A DNA stretch of 64,000 nt from a candidate division TA06 bacterium B3_TA06 (GCA_005223075.1 NJBO01000009.1:1-64000); one strand, 5' to 3'; positions 16,850-24,980 are shown, counted from the first letter of the stretch. Notes: generated by a model from the letters alone, not told the origin. Translations and numbers: made by a program.

Positions 16850-17587
16850 ATGAACGAACAAAAAAGATCAAATAACCGGGCGTTGTGGATCTCGGTGCTT
16901 ATCTGTGCCGGGGTCGCCTTGCTTATTTCTGCTGGGGTTACCTTAGGGTTGCAGATCCCAGGTTTTCTTGCGCGGCGTCCACGCCCAACCCCTGAGATAG
17001 TGGGCCTTAGCGTTGAGGAAGCCGAAGTGGTGGTTGAGCCTTACCGCTTCGTGATTCTTCCGGTAGGAGAGAACCCAAGCGATCTTGAGGAAGGGGTGAT
17101 ACTTTCCCAGGATCCGGAGCCCGCTGAACCTATTTGCCTTGGTGGGATCATCCGTGTCGTTTTGAGCACCGGAAGGCCGATAATAGAGGTGCCCCAGCTT
17201 GCCGGGTTTGAGTTGCTCCATGCAACCGAGTTGTTGCAGGCCGCCGGGCTCTTCGTCTCCGACGTTGTCTCAAAACACGATACATTAGCTGAGGATTTGG
17301 TGATAGGAACCGATCCTGAGGCGGGAACCGCAGTGGAGAAGGGAAGTAAGGTTACGTTGTTCGTGAGCCTTGGTCCCGAGCTTGTTGAGGTTCCTAAGGT
17401 AACAGGCCGCAAACTCTCAACGGCTCGAAAAACGATAGAGGAGCAGGGGTTTGTGGTAGGCGCTATAACCTACAGGGTAACGGGCGAGTACTACCAGGGA
17501 ACCGTGATGAAACAGACGCCCAAGGCGGGCGAGATGGCTCCAAAGGGCTCACAGATAGATCTGGTGGTTGCAGGGGTTCTTCGCTAG
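16850..17587 (+). CDS. Membrane-anchored PASTA-domain protein, no kinase
   Basis: A short charged N-terminus and one transmembrane segment (about 12-35) are followed by three PASTA domains (about 48-107, 110-174 and 176-243), each with the signature VPxLxGxxxxxAxxxLxxxGL and a closing QxPxAGxxVxKGSxVxLxVS strand. PASTA domains bind muropeptides or beta-lactams and usually hang from a Ser/Thr kinase or PBP. Here there is no catalytic domain, so it is a bare sensor or scaffold in the periplasm. The ATG has a GGAGGAGGG site. A second PASTA protein follows directly. Confidence 0.85.
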   Translation: MNEQKRSNNRALWISVLICAGVALLISAGVTLGLQIPGFLARRPRPTPEIVGLSVEEAEVVVEPYRFVILPVGENPSDLEEGVILSQDPEPAEPICLGGIIRVVLSTGRPIIEVPQLAGFELLHATELLQAAGLFVSDVVSKHDTLAEDLVIGTDPEAGTAVEKGSKVTLFVSLGPELVEVPKVTGRKLSTARKTIEEQGFVVGAITYRVTGEYYQGTVMKQTPKAGEMAPKGSQIDLVVAGVLR

Positions 17588-17588
17588 A

Positions 17589-18347
17589 ATGGCAGAGAGA
17601 TCCGCCCCTAGCATTGTTCTGAAGGTCGCTGTGGTCGTAGGGATTGTTATCGGTGGGTTTTTTGCACTTGGCATTCTGGGATTTCTTGTAGGGAATTACA
17701 TAGTGGTGCCTTTGATAGTAGGCAAAGGCGACGAGGTCGAGGTTCCTGAGGTGGTAGGTCTGCCTCTGGAGGAGGCGATTGTTCTCCTCGAAGAACAGGG
17801 CTTCGAGTCTGTGGCTGATGAGAAGCGGCCTGATACACTCTATGTGGAAGGAACAGTCTTAGAGCAGAGGCCTGGGGCCGGGAGCAAGGTCAAGAAGGGC
17901 AGGTTGGTGCAGCTTACCGTATCCTCGGGAGAGGAGTCGGTTCGCGTTCCCTACCTCTTGGGTCTTACCCTGGAGCAGGCCACGGCTATAGCCCAGCGCC
18001 GCAACTTTGAGATCGAGCAGGTGGATACCGTGCAGAGCGATACCGTTCCCCTAGGAAGAATCGTAGCCATGAAGCCTGACCCGGAGATTCGTGTTGCGAA
18101 AGGAACCAAGCTTCGTCTCTACATCTCCGCCGGTCCAATTGGCAAGACGATCCCCATGCCCAACCTTATAGATATGCCCCTTGAGAAGGCCCGAGCGCTG
18201 CTCGATGCCGATTCGCTTATCCTGGGAGAGATTCGCAAGCACCCCATCGCAGGCAAGGGCGGGATTGTGTTGCTTCAGTCTCCTGAGCCCGGGGTATTTG
18301 TTGGGAAAGGGGACACGATAAGGGTTACCGTGGGCCAGGAGCCTTGA
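17589..18347 (+). CDS. Second membrane-anchored PASTA-domain protein, no kinase
   Basis: This 252-residue protein repeats the design of its neighbour: a transmembrane segment (about 13-40) then three PASTA domains (VEVPEVVGLPLEEAIVLLEE, VRVPYLLGLTLEQATAIAQR and a third at about 182-250). The frame opens at a TTG at 17568, inside the upstream gene, but the ATG at 17589, one base past the upstream stop, is the natural coupled start. In Firmicutes the PASTA kinase gene prkC is followed by rsgA and rpe; here PASTA genes are followed by rpe without kinase or rsgA. Confidence 0.83.
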   Translation: MAERSAPSIVLKVAVVVGIVIGGFFALGILGFLVGNYIVVPLIVGKGDEVEVPEVVGLPLEEAIVLLEEQGFESVADEKRPDTLYVEGTVLEQRPGAGSKVKKGRLVQLTVSSGEESVRVPYLLGLTLEQATAIAQRRNFEIEQVDTVQSDTVPLGRIVAMKPDPEIRVAKGTKLRLYISAGPIGKTIPMPNLIDMPLEKARALLDADSLILGEIRKHPIAGKGGIVLLQSPEPGVFVGKGDTIRVTVGQEP

Positions 18348-18413
18348 TCCTGGCTTGCCAGCGTGTTAATGGGCGATGATTGTCTTGAGTTGTTAGATTG
18401 ATGAAAGTACGTG

Positions 18414-19055
18414 ATGGTTGAGTTTTCCGCTTCAATACTTAACTGTGATTTTACCCGCCTTGGCGAAGAGATACGTACCGCGGAGGCAGCAGGGGTGGAC
18501 GCGTTCCATCTCGACGTCATGGACGGGCATTTCGTCCCCAACATAAGCTTTGGTCCGCCGGTGACCAAACATATCAGGAATCTCACCGAACTCCCGCTTC
18601 GCGCTCATCTGATGATTGCCGACCCCGTAAAGTACGCACCTAAGTTCATTGAGACGGGCGCTGATGAGGTGCTCTACCACATCGAGGTCGCGCGTGAGGA
18701 CACCCTGCCCAAGCTGCTTGAACACGGTAAACCGATAGGCGTTACCCTGAATCCGGACACCGCACTTGAAAGCGTCTATCCAATCCTGCCAAAACTCTCG
18801 CAGGTGCTTTTAATGAGCGTTTTCCCCGGTTTCGGCGGCCAGAGTTTTATCCCCGAGACGCTCCAAAGGATCACTGCTCTCAAGTGCGAGATCGAGCGCC
18901 AGGGACTTTCTGTGCACATTGCTGTTGACGGCGGGATCAATCCCCAGACCGCGCCGGCGATTCGCGAGGCCGGGGCTGACATACTGGTGGTTGGCTCGGC
19001 GCTTTTCCGATCAAAAGACTACGCCGCGGTCGTGCGGGCGGTCAAGGGCGGGTGA
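18414..19055 (+). CDS. rpe: Ribulose-phosphate 3-epimerase
   Basis: Rpe interconverts ribulose-5-phosphate and xylulose-5-phosphate in the pentose phosphate pathway. The TIM-barrel signature is complete: FSASILNCDFTRLGEEI at the N-terminus, the metal and catalytic segment FHLDVMDGHFVPNISFGP, the MSVFPGFGGQSFIP loop and the phosphate-binding VDGGINPQTAPAIREAGADILVVGSALF (split here: DGGIN, then VVGSALF). Length, 213 residues, is normal. The ATG at 18414 is preceded by an in-frame GTG and no Shine-Dalgarno. It is the last gene of the 11.8-19.1 kb operon. Confidence 0.95.
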   Translation: MVEFSASILNCDFTRLGEEIRTAEAAGVDAFHLDVMDGHFVPNISFGPPVTKHIRNLTELPLRAHLMIADPVKYAPKFIETGADEVLYHIEVAREDTLPKLLEHGKPIGVTLNPDTALESVYPILPKLSQVLLMSVFPGFGGQSFIPETLQRITALKCEIERQGLSVHIAVDGGINPQTAPAIREAGADILVVGSALFRSKDYAAVVRAVKGG

Positions 19056-19119
19056 AGTCAAATTTAAAAGTGCAAAATGCACCCAACCGGGGCACTAACG
19101 CAAAGCACAAATTACGGCA

Positions 19120-19170
19120 GTCATTGCGAGGAGTGACGACCGAAGGGAGGCGGGACGCGGCAATCTCAGT
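19120..19170 (+). repeat. Dispersed repeat, TCATTGCGAGGAG family
   Basis: The element opens with TCATTGCGAGGAG and closes with GGCAATCTCA about 35 bases later. The same frame recurs near 45912, 51206 (inverted), 63015, 63185 and 63485. It is likely a non-coding intergenic repeat of the kind common in uncultured bacteria. Confidence 0.7.
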
Positions 19171-19220
19171 ACCAGAAAGTCAAAAACCGGGGCACGAACC
19201 CTATCATAATACAGCGGCGC

Positions 19221-19331
19221 TATGAGATTGCTTCCCTTCCCCGTCTCCTGTGGAGACGGACTACGGTCGCAACGACGGTTTGGAGTGCAACAAGCGTCTT
19301 GTTGCATCCTGGAATTCATCGCAACGACAGG
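19221..19331 (-). repeat. Inverted, expanded copy of the TCATTGCGAGGAG family
   Basis: On the plus strand it begins TATGAGATTGCTTC and ends CATCGCAACGACAGG, which is the family read backwards, with additional internal hairpin sequence in the middle. Confidence 0.5.
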
Positions 19332-19336
19332 GGGGT

Positions 19337-19367
19337 CCCCAAGCGATTGCGAAGCAATCGCTTGGGG
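19337..19367. repeat. 14-bp perfect hairpin
   Basis: CCCCAAGCGATTGC and its exact complement flank a GAA loop. A related but imperfect hairpin of similar size, also with a GAA loop and CCCC/GGGG ends, is at 52901-52931. Confidence 0.7.
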
Positions 19368-19486
19368 TAAGAGCGACACGGTCGTTGCACTCTAAAATAT
19401 AAAGGGGTTGCCCTTGGACACCCCCACCCTACCCTCCGCCAGACTGTGGTACTTCGCCCCATCAAGAGGGAGGCGATAAAAATTAT

Positions 19487-19650
19487 CCCCCTCCCCGGTG
19501 GAGGGATAACCCAAAGGCTTTGCAGCTACAATTTCCCCCTCCCTGGTGGAGGGGGACGGCACGCAGTGCCGGGGGAGGGGATTCAGAAAGGCTCCTCCTC
19601 CAGCCGCTCCTCCGGAGCGGCCACCTCCCCCACAAAGGGGGGAGGAATTG
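19487..19650. repeat. Cluster of CCCCTCC...GGAGGGG palindromic repeats
   Basis: At least three copies of a C-rich arm, a GGTGGAGGG core and a G-rich arm lie in tandem or inverted order here (about 19487, 19541 and 19625). Further clusters are at 63061-63180 and 63747-63835. Confidence 0.65.
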
Positions 19651-19696
19651 GATGGGGCGATTCACAAATCGGCCCTTACATATCTTCCGAGGCAGG

Positions 19697-19725
19697 TTGC
19701 ATCTTTAAGGAGAAGTAAGTAGAAT
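19697..19725 (+). promoter_or_regulatory. Promoter of ffh
   Basis: TTGCAT (19697-19702) and TAGAAT (19720-19725) are 17 bp apart. The -10 box ends 6 nt before the ATG of a 15-codon ORF at 19732, and ffh itself starts 40 nt further on. Confidence 0.5.
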
Positions 19726-19731
19726 ACCCCA

Positions 19732-19779
19732 ATGACTTTAAATAAAAAAGGCCAACAAGGTAATATCACAGATGTTTGA
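19732..19779 (+). CDS. Possible leaderless 15-residue leader peptide overlapping ffh
   Basis: The ORF reads MTLNKKGQQGNITDV and stops at TGA 19777-19779, so its last codons overlap the ffh start codon (19772) in another frame. Its ATG is 6 nt beyond the predicted -10 box, the same spacing as in other leaderless genes of this window. ffh has no Shine-Dalgarno, so ribosomes ending here could restart on ffh. This is inference from layout alone; the peptide has no known relative. Confidence 0.35.
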   Translation: MTLNKKGQQGNITDV

Positions 19780-21133
19780 CCTTCTGAAAGACGCGTTCAC
19801 CAAGCTCAAGCGGGAGCTGCTGGGCAGGGGCAGCCTTTCCGAGCGGGAGATCAAGGAGTTCCTGCGCACGCTTCGCGTGACGCTCCTTGAGGCGGACGTG
19901 AACTATAAGGCGACCAAGGCGTTTATTTCCCTGCTTGAAGAGAAACTTAACACAACCGAGATATACAGCTCGCTTCAGCCAGGCAAGCAGGCGCTGCGGG
20001 TTATCTACGAGGAGCTGACCACGTTCCTTGGGGGAAAGGCCGAGAAGCTTGAGTTCGCAAAGCCGCCAACCGTCATTCTGCTTTTAGGGCTTCAGGGTGT
20101 GGGCAAGACCACCGTGGCCGCAAAGCTTGCCAGGATGTATGCTGGTAAGCACCCACTTTTGGTCGCTGCGGACATCAAACGACCGGCTGCGGTCGAGCAA
20201 CTTGAGTCCCTGGCATCAAAAGCCAAGGTAGATTTTTTGGGGCCTCCAAAACCTACCTCCCGCGATATAGAGACCTGCACCGCGGCACTCAAACACGCGA
20301 AGAAATCAAATAACCAACTGGTCATAATAGACTCTGCCGGACGTCTTCACATCGACAAGGAGATGGTCGCCGAACTTGCCCAGATAAAGGAAAAACTCGA
20401 ACCCGATTACTCCTTACTTGTCCTCGACGGTCTGGTCGGGCAGGATGCGCTTCGCCAGACCCAGGAGTTCCACGCCCAGCTCGGGGTTTCGGGTGCTATC
20501 CTTACGAAACTGGACGGCGATGCTCGTGGGGGCGCGGCGCTCAGCTTCCGTCACGTTACCGGTTTGCCCATATATTTCATCGGAATCGGTGAGCAACTCG
20601 GGGATTTTGAGATCTTCCATCCTGAGCGAATAGCCGGCCGTATCCTCGGTGAGGGTGATGTGGCAAGCGTTGCCGAGCAGGTGCGTCAGGTGGTTGACGA
20701 ACGTCAGAGTGCCGAGCTTGCCGAAAAGCTCATCGGGGGACGTCTTAACTTCGAGGATTTACTGACTCAGATGAAGCAGATTTCAAAGATGGGAGATCTC
20801 TCAAAGCTTATGGACAAGCTGCCTGCAGATATGGTGGGAGGAATGAGTCCTGAAGATTTCGATCCTGCCGAGATCAAACGCACCGAGGCCATCATCCTAT
20901 CCATGACACCTGCGGAGCGGCGCAACCCTGATATCCTCTCGGGAAGCCGCAAGCTGAGGATAGCCCGCGGGTCTGGCACCACCCCTGCCGATGTCAATCA
21001 GCTCATAAAGCAGCTTTCCGAGATGCAGCGCATGGTCAAGGGGGCAGGGGTTGATCCACGCCTTGCAGGAGCAGGGAAGGTGAGGGTGCGACCCAAGAGC
21101 AAGAAGCGGAAGAAGAAAAGGAAGCGGCGGTAA
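19772..21133 (+). CDS. ffh: Signal recognition particle protein Ffh
   Basis: Ffh binds signal sequences of nascent membrane proteins and docks with FtsY. The 453-residue protein has the N domain (1-95), the G domain with GLQGVGKTT at 106-114, ADIKRPAA, DSAGR and TKLDGDARGG, and a C-terminal M domain with GDLSKLMDKLP and the RNA-binding AIILSMTPAERRNPDILSGS segment (quoted in part). The tail is very basic (KSKKRKKKRKRR). No ribosome site precedes the ATG; see the leader ORF at 19732. Its receptor ftsY is 12 kb away on the other strand. No SRP RNA gene was recognised. Confidence 0.96.
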   Translation: MFDLLKDAFTKLKRELLGRGSLSEREIKEFLRTLRVTLLEADVNYKATKAFISLLEEKLNTTEIYSSLQPGKQALRVIYEELTTFLGGKAEKLEFAKPPTVILLLGLQGVGKTTVAAKLARMYAGKHPLLVAADIKRPAAVEQLESLASKAKVDFLGPPKPTSRDIETCTAALKHAKKSNNQLVIIDSAGRLHIDKEMVAELAQIKEKLEPDYSLLVLDGLVGQDALRQTQEFHAQLGVSGAILTKLDGDARGGAALSFRHVTGLPIYFIGIGEQLGDFEIFHPERIAGRILGEGDVASVAEQVRQVVDERQSAELAEKLIGGRLNFEDLLTQMKQISKMGDLSKLMDKLPADMVGGMSPEDFDPAEIKRTEAIILSMTPAERRNPDILSGSRKLRIARGSGTTPADVNQLIKQLSEMQRMVKGAGVDPRLAGAGKVRVRPKSKKRKKKRKRR

Positions 21134-21158
21134 TCTTCGTAATGGTATAATAGAAAAG

Positions 21159-21512
21159 TTAAATAAGAGGAAGGCCTTTGGGAGTAGTCAAATCTGCGAT
21201 TAGATGGCTAACATAGCCGGCGCAGAAGGCTTTGATTAAAGAATTTCTAATGGTTAAAGTTCCCGTTCCACTTGTTAACAAGAGCAAGATACTGTGGAAG
21301 AACTTTCGGTGATTTGGATTAGTGGCGGGTTCGAGTATATCTGGAAGACGTGCCGATAGAAAGCCTACTAACCCACAACTAACCACCCACAAGATCAATG
21401 CAAGAAAATCGAGTTCTTTGTCGTTTTGATTATCAAGTTTTGTCAGATAATCAATAAAACCAACTGATGCTCCTACTATCGCTCCGATATACATGTGAGT
21501 TCTTCGTTTCAT
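21159..21512 (-). CDS. Small YdjM/DUF457-like membrane protein
   Basis: The 117-residue product has three or four hydrophobic segments and the motif set of YdjM-type membrane-bound metal hydrolase-like proteins: an early His (RRTHMYIGAIVGA), HRKFFHSILLL, and GYVSHLIADLTTPKGLPLI at the end. Members are thought to be inner-membrane hydrolases, but activity is poorly known. The frame opens at 21566, yet the Met at 21512 is the homologous start and lies exactly 6 nt after a near-perfect -10 box. It has no Shine-Dalgarno and is one of the clearest leaderless cases here. It converges on ffh. Confidence 0.7.
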   Translation of the reverse strand: MKRRTHMYIGAIVGASVGFIDYLTKLDNQNDKELDFLALILWVVSCGLVGFLSARLPDILEPATNPNHRKFFHSILLLLTSGTGTLTIRNSLIKAFCAGYVSHLIADLTTPKGLPLI

Positions 21513-21518
21513 AAGACA

Positions 21519-21547
21519 ATAATACTTCGGGAAACATTGGTTGTCAA
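21519..21547 (-). promoter_or_regulatory. Leaderless promoter of the YdjM-like gene
   Basis: On the minus strand TTGACA (21547-21542) and TATTAT (21524-21519) are 17 bp apart, and the ATG at 21512 follows 6 nt later. Confidence 0.75.
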
Positions 21548-21561
21548 GGTGTGTAGGCATT

Positions 21562-21594
21562 TTCAAGAATAAGGCCAGCCGAAAGGCTGGCCTC
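21562..21594 (-). terminator. Terminator of the glycine-rich barrel gene
   Basis: An 8-bp stem (GGCCAGCC/GGCTGGCC) with a 4-base loop is followed on the minus strand by TTATTCTT. It is about 20 nt past the stop codon of the gene ending at 21615, and it overlaps nothing else. Confidence 0.75.
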
Positions 21595-21614
21595 TTGATC
21601 TTTTCTTAGGGTGT

Positions 21615-22265
21615 TTATTTACCGCCGCCGAACAGAAGCCCAGCCTGGGCGTAAATACCTGAAGGATTGATCTCAGGAGCTTTGCGTAGATCGGCGCCGT
21701 CTTCCAGTTCCCAACCACCAAGGAAAGGACTCCACATGTAGCCGCCCTTTATCTGGATGGCGATGAACTCGATAGGAATAAGTATAGTGAGACTGGGAGC
21801 TAGGGTGAAAGTCCCGAAGGAAACCTCAGAGGTGCGTCCGGGATTATCCAGAAGATCACCGAAGTCTATATCTCCCAGTCTGGGACGGAGTTTCAGGGTC
21901 ACAGCGGTGCCGCCGATGCCTACCATGGGCATGATGCCGAAGCCTTTCCAGATGTTGATGAAGTAACCGGGCTCGAAGAATCCGCCGCCATAGGTCATTT
22001 TTATTGAGACGGTGTCTCCATCTAACCTTCGTCCGCCGCCGAAGCCCCAGCCGCCGAACATCAGATGATCGCCGCCGCCCCAGCCGCCGCCACCGTAGGT
22101 GATTATGTAATCATCTTCTATCCTGGCCATACCCTGGACATCGCTAAGCTCTTCGTTCAAAGCGTCAAAATCGGGCATCATGTAAGAGACTACGAATCCG
22201 CCGTAGCCTTTTGCACCAAGGGCAGCCACGGCAAGGATAAGGACTAAAAAGATCGCTTTCTTCAT
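21615..22265 (-). CDS. Glycine-rich predicted outer-membrane protein
   Basis: The 216-residue protein has a signal peptide (MKKAIFLVLILAVAALGAKG), an N-terminal region, and an unusual Gly/Trp-rich loop (YGGGGWGGGDHLMFGGWGFG) at about 58-77. The remaining sequence alternates hydrophobic and polar residues (FGIMPMVGIGGTAVTLKLR) in the manner of a small barrel or a beta-sandwich. Similar Gly-rich short envelope proteins occur in several uncultured phyla without function. The start has an AGGAGGAG site. It carries its own terminator and runs divergently from the first C25 peptidase gene. Confidence 0.55.
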   Translation of the reverse strand: MKKAIFLVLILAVAALGAKGYGGFVVSYMMPDFDALNEELSDVQGMARIEDDYIITYGGGGWGGGDHLMFGGWGFGGGRRLDGDTVSIKMTYGGGFFEPGYFINIWKGFGIMPMVGIGGTAVTLKLRPRLGDIDFGDLLDNPGRTSEVSFGTFTLAPSLTILIPIEFIAIQIKGGYMWSPFLGGWELEDGADLRKAPEINPSGIYAQAGLLFGGGK

Positions 22266-22427
22266 TTAACTCCTCCTAATTAGTGATTGCCGTTCTCCTC
22301 ATTTAAACATCCTCTACATCTAGGTAGACGACAGGGAGGAAGAAATGTTGCACCCTTTAGTTGATACCCTTGCCATCCTCTCCCCTCCCTGGTAACTACC
22401 CCTTGCCGCACAGGCTGGTGTGTTTTC

Positions 22428-22455
22428 TTGACATACCTTTCTTTCCGATTAGTCT
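22428..22455 (+). promoter_or_regulatory. Upstream promoter candidate of the first C25 gene
   Basis: TTGACA (22428-22433) and TAGTCT (22450-22455) are 16 bp apart, 190 nt before the start codon. Confidence 0.45.
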
Positions 22456-22526
22456 TATGTCAGGTAGATCGATTGTGAAAAATGGAGCATGAGATCGTCC
22501 AACATGCGGACACCCCAGGCAAGGGG

Positions 22527-22554
22527 TTGTCAAAGGGCCGAGAAGCGTTATAAT
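22527..22554 (+). promoter_or_regulatory. Main promoter of the first C25 gene
   Basis: TTGTCA (22527-22532) and a perfect TATAAT (22549-22554) are 16 bp apart, about 90 nt before the start codon. Confidence 0.75.
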
Positions 22555-22645
22555 AGTCTACAGGTAAAGTCTCAAGGTGCGAGAACAAGAAAAGGTGTTG
22601 GGTTGAGGCAGGGTGATTGAAACTAGAACTCTAAGGAGGAAATAG

Positions 22646-24889
22646 ATGAAAAGATCCCTCGTAGTGGGCGTGATGGTGCTTGCGGGGATTGCCCTTTTTG
22701 CCGGTGAGACCTCCGGTCCGGCAGGCCGGATTCCACTGTGCAGAACTGAAGGTTCTTGCGTGTTCCATCTAACTATGCCCGAGTTTGAGATTATCCCGTT
22801 GGATAACGACGAGGTTCGGATAGGAATGCCAGGGGTAGGTTATCGGCAGTATCCAGGTCACCCTCGTCTGCCTATGCCTACATATACCTTTGCGCTTCCC
22901 CCTGGAAGTGAGGTTGTAAGCGTGGATGTTTCCGGGAACCGCTGCGAGTTGCCCGGGACCTATCTCGTGGAGGCTTCACTTCCGGCGCTACCGCTTGGAG
23001 CCACGAACACCACGCTAAACAACCTTCACATGCTTTACAAAGAGACACGCGCCCGCGTCTACTCTGGGGAAGAGAAGTTATCGGATCACCTGGGCGAAAT
23101 TCATGCTACAGGGGAGCGCCGCGAGTACTCGTTGGTCACCGTGGCAGTTTATCCATTCGCCTATGATCCGGTCTCTGGCAGCCTCTCCTTCGCCCGCGAC
23201 GTGACGGTCAGCATCCGCTACGCCCCGGTCTCTGAGGAGCACTCCGAGTTCATTGCCCGTTTCATCCGCAAGGGAACCCTTTATCCCGACGTGCCTCAAC
23301 ACATCTACAACAAGGACGAGGCTCGTGAGTGGTACCGTCCCTCGGAGCGCGTGCTTGCAAACCCGCGGATGCTTATCCTGACTACCGCCGCGCTCAAAGA
23401 TTCTACCAGCCTGTACCGCCAGTGGCGCAGGCACACCGGCTTCGAGGTCAGTGTGGCGACCGTGGAGGATATAGCGGGTTCTACCTCAGGGGTGGACTTG
23501 CCGCAAAAGATTCGCAACTGGCTGCGCGGGCACGCCGCCGACTACGACTACCTCCTCATCATAGGCCACCATGCGAATATCCCCATGCGGGTACTTGCCC
23601 CATTCAACAACGGCAACGCCGGCTGGTGGCCTGATTTAGCAGATATCCCCTCAGACATCTACTACGGTGATCTGTCCAAGCCTGATGAGGAGTCCTGGGA
23701 CCTTGACAACGATACCCTCTACTATGGAGAGGCCCTCTCCGCCGGTGGTTTTGAGGACCCTCAGGACGCCCCGGACCTCGAGATGGAACTTCATGTCGGT
23801 CGCATTAACTCCTCCCTTGCGACAACCGTCCCAGAGATCTTGGAACAGACCTGGCTATTCGAGTACGATAAAAACACAACCTATAAAGAGACCTCTGTCC
23901 TTGCCGGCGGTATCCTGTGGTATCCAAACCAGAACGGAAACGGCTTGGCAGGTTACGACGGCGCCCACTACATGGAATTTATCATGAACAACGGGATCAT
24001 CAAAGAATCGCCGGCCACCACCCTCTACGAGAAGGAAGGCAACGGGCCATCAATCTATAGCTGCGATATCAACTTCACCCAGAGCAATCTGAAGAACACC
24101 CTAGCCAACACCGACGCCGGTATATTCGTCGAAAACAACCATGGCTTCAAAAACGCCTTCTATCGCACCGTATGGGCCAGGGATGACGGCGATGGCATCC
24201 CCGAAGATGCCGAACTAGATGCGCCGGTCGGCCTTGCGAACACGGACGCCTTCCTTCTTAACACCGAAAAACCAAACGTGGCGTTCCTCCTCTCCTGCCT
24301 TAACGGATACCCTGAGGATGCAAACTCCCTGGCGCAAGCCCTGCTGAACTACTCAAGCGTCGCTGTAGTTGCCCATACGCGCTCCGCCCTGGGCAGATAT
24401 GGCTGGAGTGGCCCGGGCGACGGCGGCCAAAACGGTCTCTACTACTACGTGCTGAACAACTACCTTAAGAAAACCACCTACGATCACGTCCTGGGCGATG
24501 CCGTTGATGCCGGCAGGCTCCAATACTATAACGCAGAGTCCCGCGTAAGCAAGTACGTGAACTCTTACGGTCACACCCTTTACGGTGATCCTTCCCTGCG
24601 CCACTTTGGCCGAACAGGTATAGCTGAAACCCCGCCCGTGGTGTCCCTGACAGGCCTCGATGTAGACCTTGAGAATCAAATACACTTCAGCCTGGCTGCC
24701 GCAAGCAAGGTTTGCCTTGAGGTTTGGGACGTTGCCGGACGCAAGGTGCAGACACTATTCGAAGGCCACTCATCCGCTGGAACCCACACCATCAACTGGG
24801 ACGTCAGTGGACTCCCATCCGGCGCCTACTTCATCACCCTGAGAACCAAAGCGATCACCCGGACCGCCAAGGCTGTGGTTATTCAGTAG
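22646..24889 (+). CDS. Gingipain-like C25 cysteine peptidase with type IX-like sorting domain
   Basis: The 747-residue protein has a signal peptide (to about 19), a propeptide-like region to about 240, then the C25 peptidase core: LLIIGHH at 303-309, His499 in FVENNHG and Cys551 in VAFLLSCLNG, placed like the gingipain dyad. C25 enzymes are secreted endopeptidases. The last 80 residues are a beta-sandwich with EVWDVAGRKVQTL and SGLPSGAYFITLRT, the pattern of type IX secretion/FlgD-like sorting domains, so export to the surface is likely. A GGAGG site precedes the ATG. A paralogue follows after a terminator; the final 27 codons are identical in DNA to that copy. Confidence 0.85.
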   Translation: MKRSLVVGVMVLAGIALFAGETSGPAGRIPLCRTEGSCVFHLTMPEFEIIPLDNDEVRIGMPGVGYRQYPGHPRLPMPTYTFALPPGSEVVSVDVSGNRCELPGTYLVEASLPALPLGATNTTLNNLHMLYKETRARVYSGEEKLSDHLGEIHATGERREYSLVTVAVYPFAYDPVSGSLSFARDVTVSIRYAPVSEEHSEFIARFIRKGTLYPDVPQHIYNKDEAREWYRPSERVLANPRMLILTTAALKDSTSLYRQWRRHTGFEVSVATVEDIAGSTSGVDLPQKIRNWLRGHAADYDYLLIIGHHANIPMRVLAPFNNGNAGWWPDLADIPSDIYYGDLSKPDEESWDLDNDTLYYGEALSAGGFEDPQDAPDLEMELHVGRINSSLATTVPEILEQTWLFEYDKNTTYKETSVLAGGILWYPNQNGNGLAGYDGAHYMEFIMNNGIIKESPATTLYEKEGNGPSIYSCDINFTQSNLKNTLANTDAGIFVENNHGFKNAFYRTVWARDDGDGIPEDAELDAPVGLANTDAFLLNTEKPNVAFLLSCLNGYPEDANSLAQALLNYSSVAVVAHTRSALGRYGWSGPGDGGQNGLYYYVLNNYLKKTTYDHVLGDAVDAGRLQYYNAESRVSKYVNSYGHTLYGDPSLRHFGRTGIAETPPVVSLTGLDVDLENQIHFSLAAASKVCLEVWDVAGRKVQTLFEGHSSAGTHTINWDVSGLPSGAYFITLRTKAITRTAKAVVIQ

Positions 24890-24910
24890 AATCAAGAGAA
24901 CTGAATCTAA

Positions 24911-24941
24911 AGGCCGGGGGTTGACCTCGGCCTATTTTTTG
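24911..24941 (+). terminator. Terminator of the first C25 gene, overlapping the next promoter
   Basis: An 8-bp stem with one G-T pair (GGCCGGGG/CCTCGGCC, 24912-24919 and 24925-24932) is followed by TATTTTTT. The loop and 3' arm contain the TTGACC -35 box of the next gene. Confidence 0.85.
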
Positions 24942-24949
24942 TTTATAGT
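24921..24949 (+). promoter_or_regulatory. Promoter of the second C25 gene, inside the terminator
   Basis: TTGACC (24921-24926) and TATAGT (24944-24949) are 17 bp apart. The ATG at 24981 has a GGAGG site. Confidence 0.65.
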
Positions 24950-24980
24950 TAAGGTATAGAAACTAAACTGGGAGGTTCGA

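Larger units (their letters stand above)
19056..19771. other. Repeat-rich gap between rpe and ffh
   Basis: This 716-bp region contains no convincing gene except the tiny leader ORF before ffh. It holds copies of the dispersed families described separately: a TCATTGCGAGGAG element (19120-19170), an inverted, enlarged copy (about 19221-19331), a 14-bp perfect hairpin (19337-19367) and several C-rich/G-rich CCCCTCCxxGGTGGAGGGG elements (19487-19650). Several small open frames across it are artefacts of the low-complexity DNA. Confidence 0.7.
22266..22645. other. Divergent intergenic region with tandem promoters
   Basis: The 380-bp gap holds two promoter candidates pointing right (22428-22455 and 22527-22554). 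No gene, hairpin or repeat is evident elsewhere, and no good promoter was found for the leftward gene. Confidence 0.6.

Noticed and set aside
18401-18421. Six-codon ORF overlapping the rpe start as a coupling leader
   Set aside because: The overlap resembles ffh, but no convincing promoter or ribosome site precedes it and rpe is within an operon.
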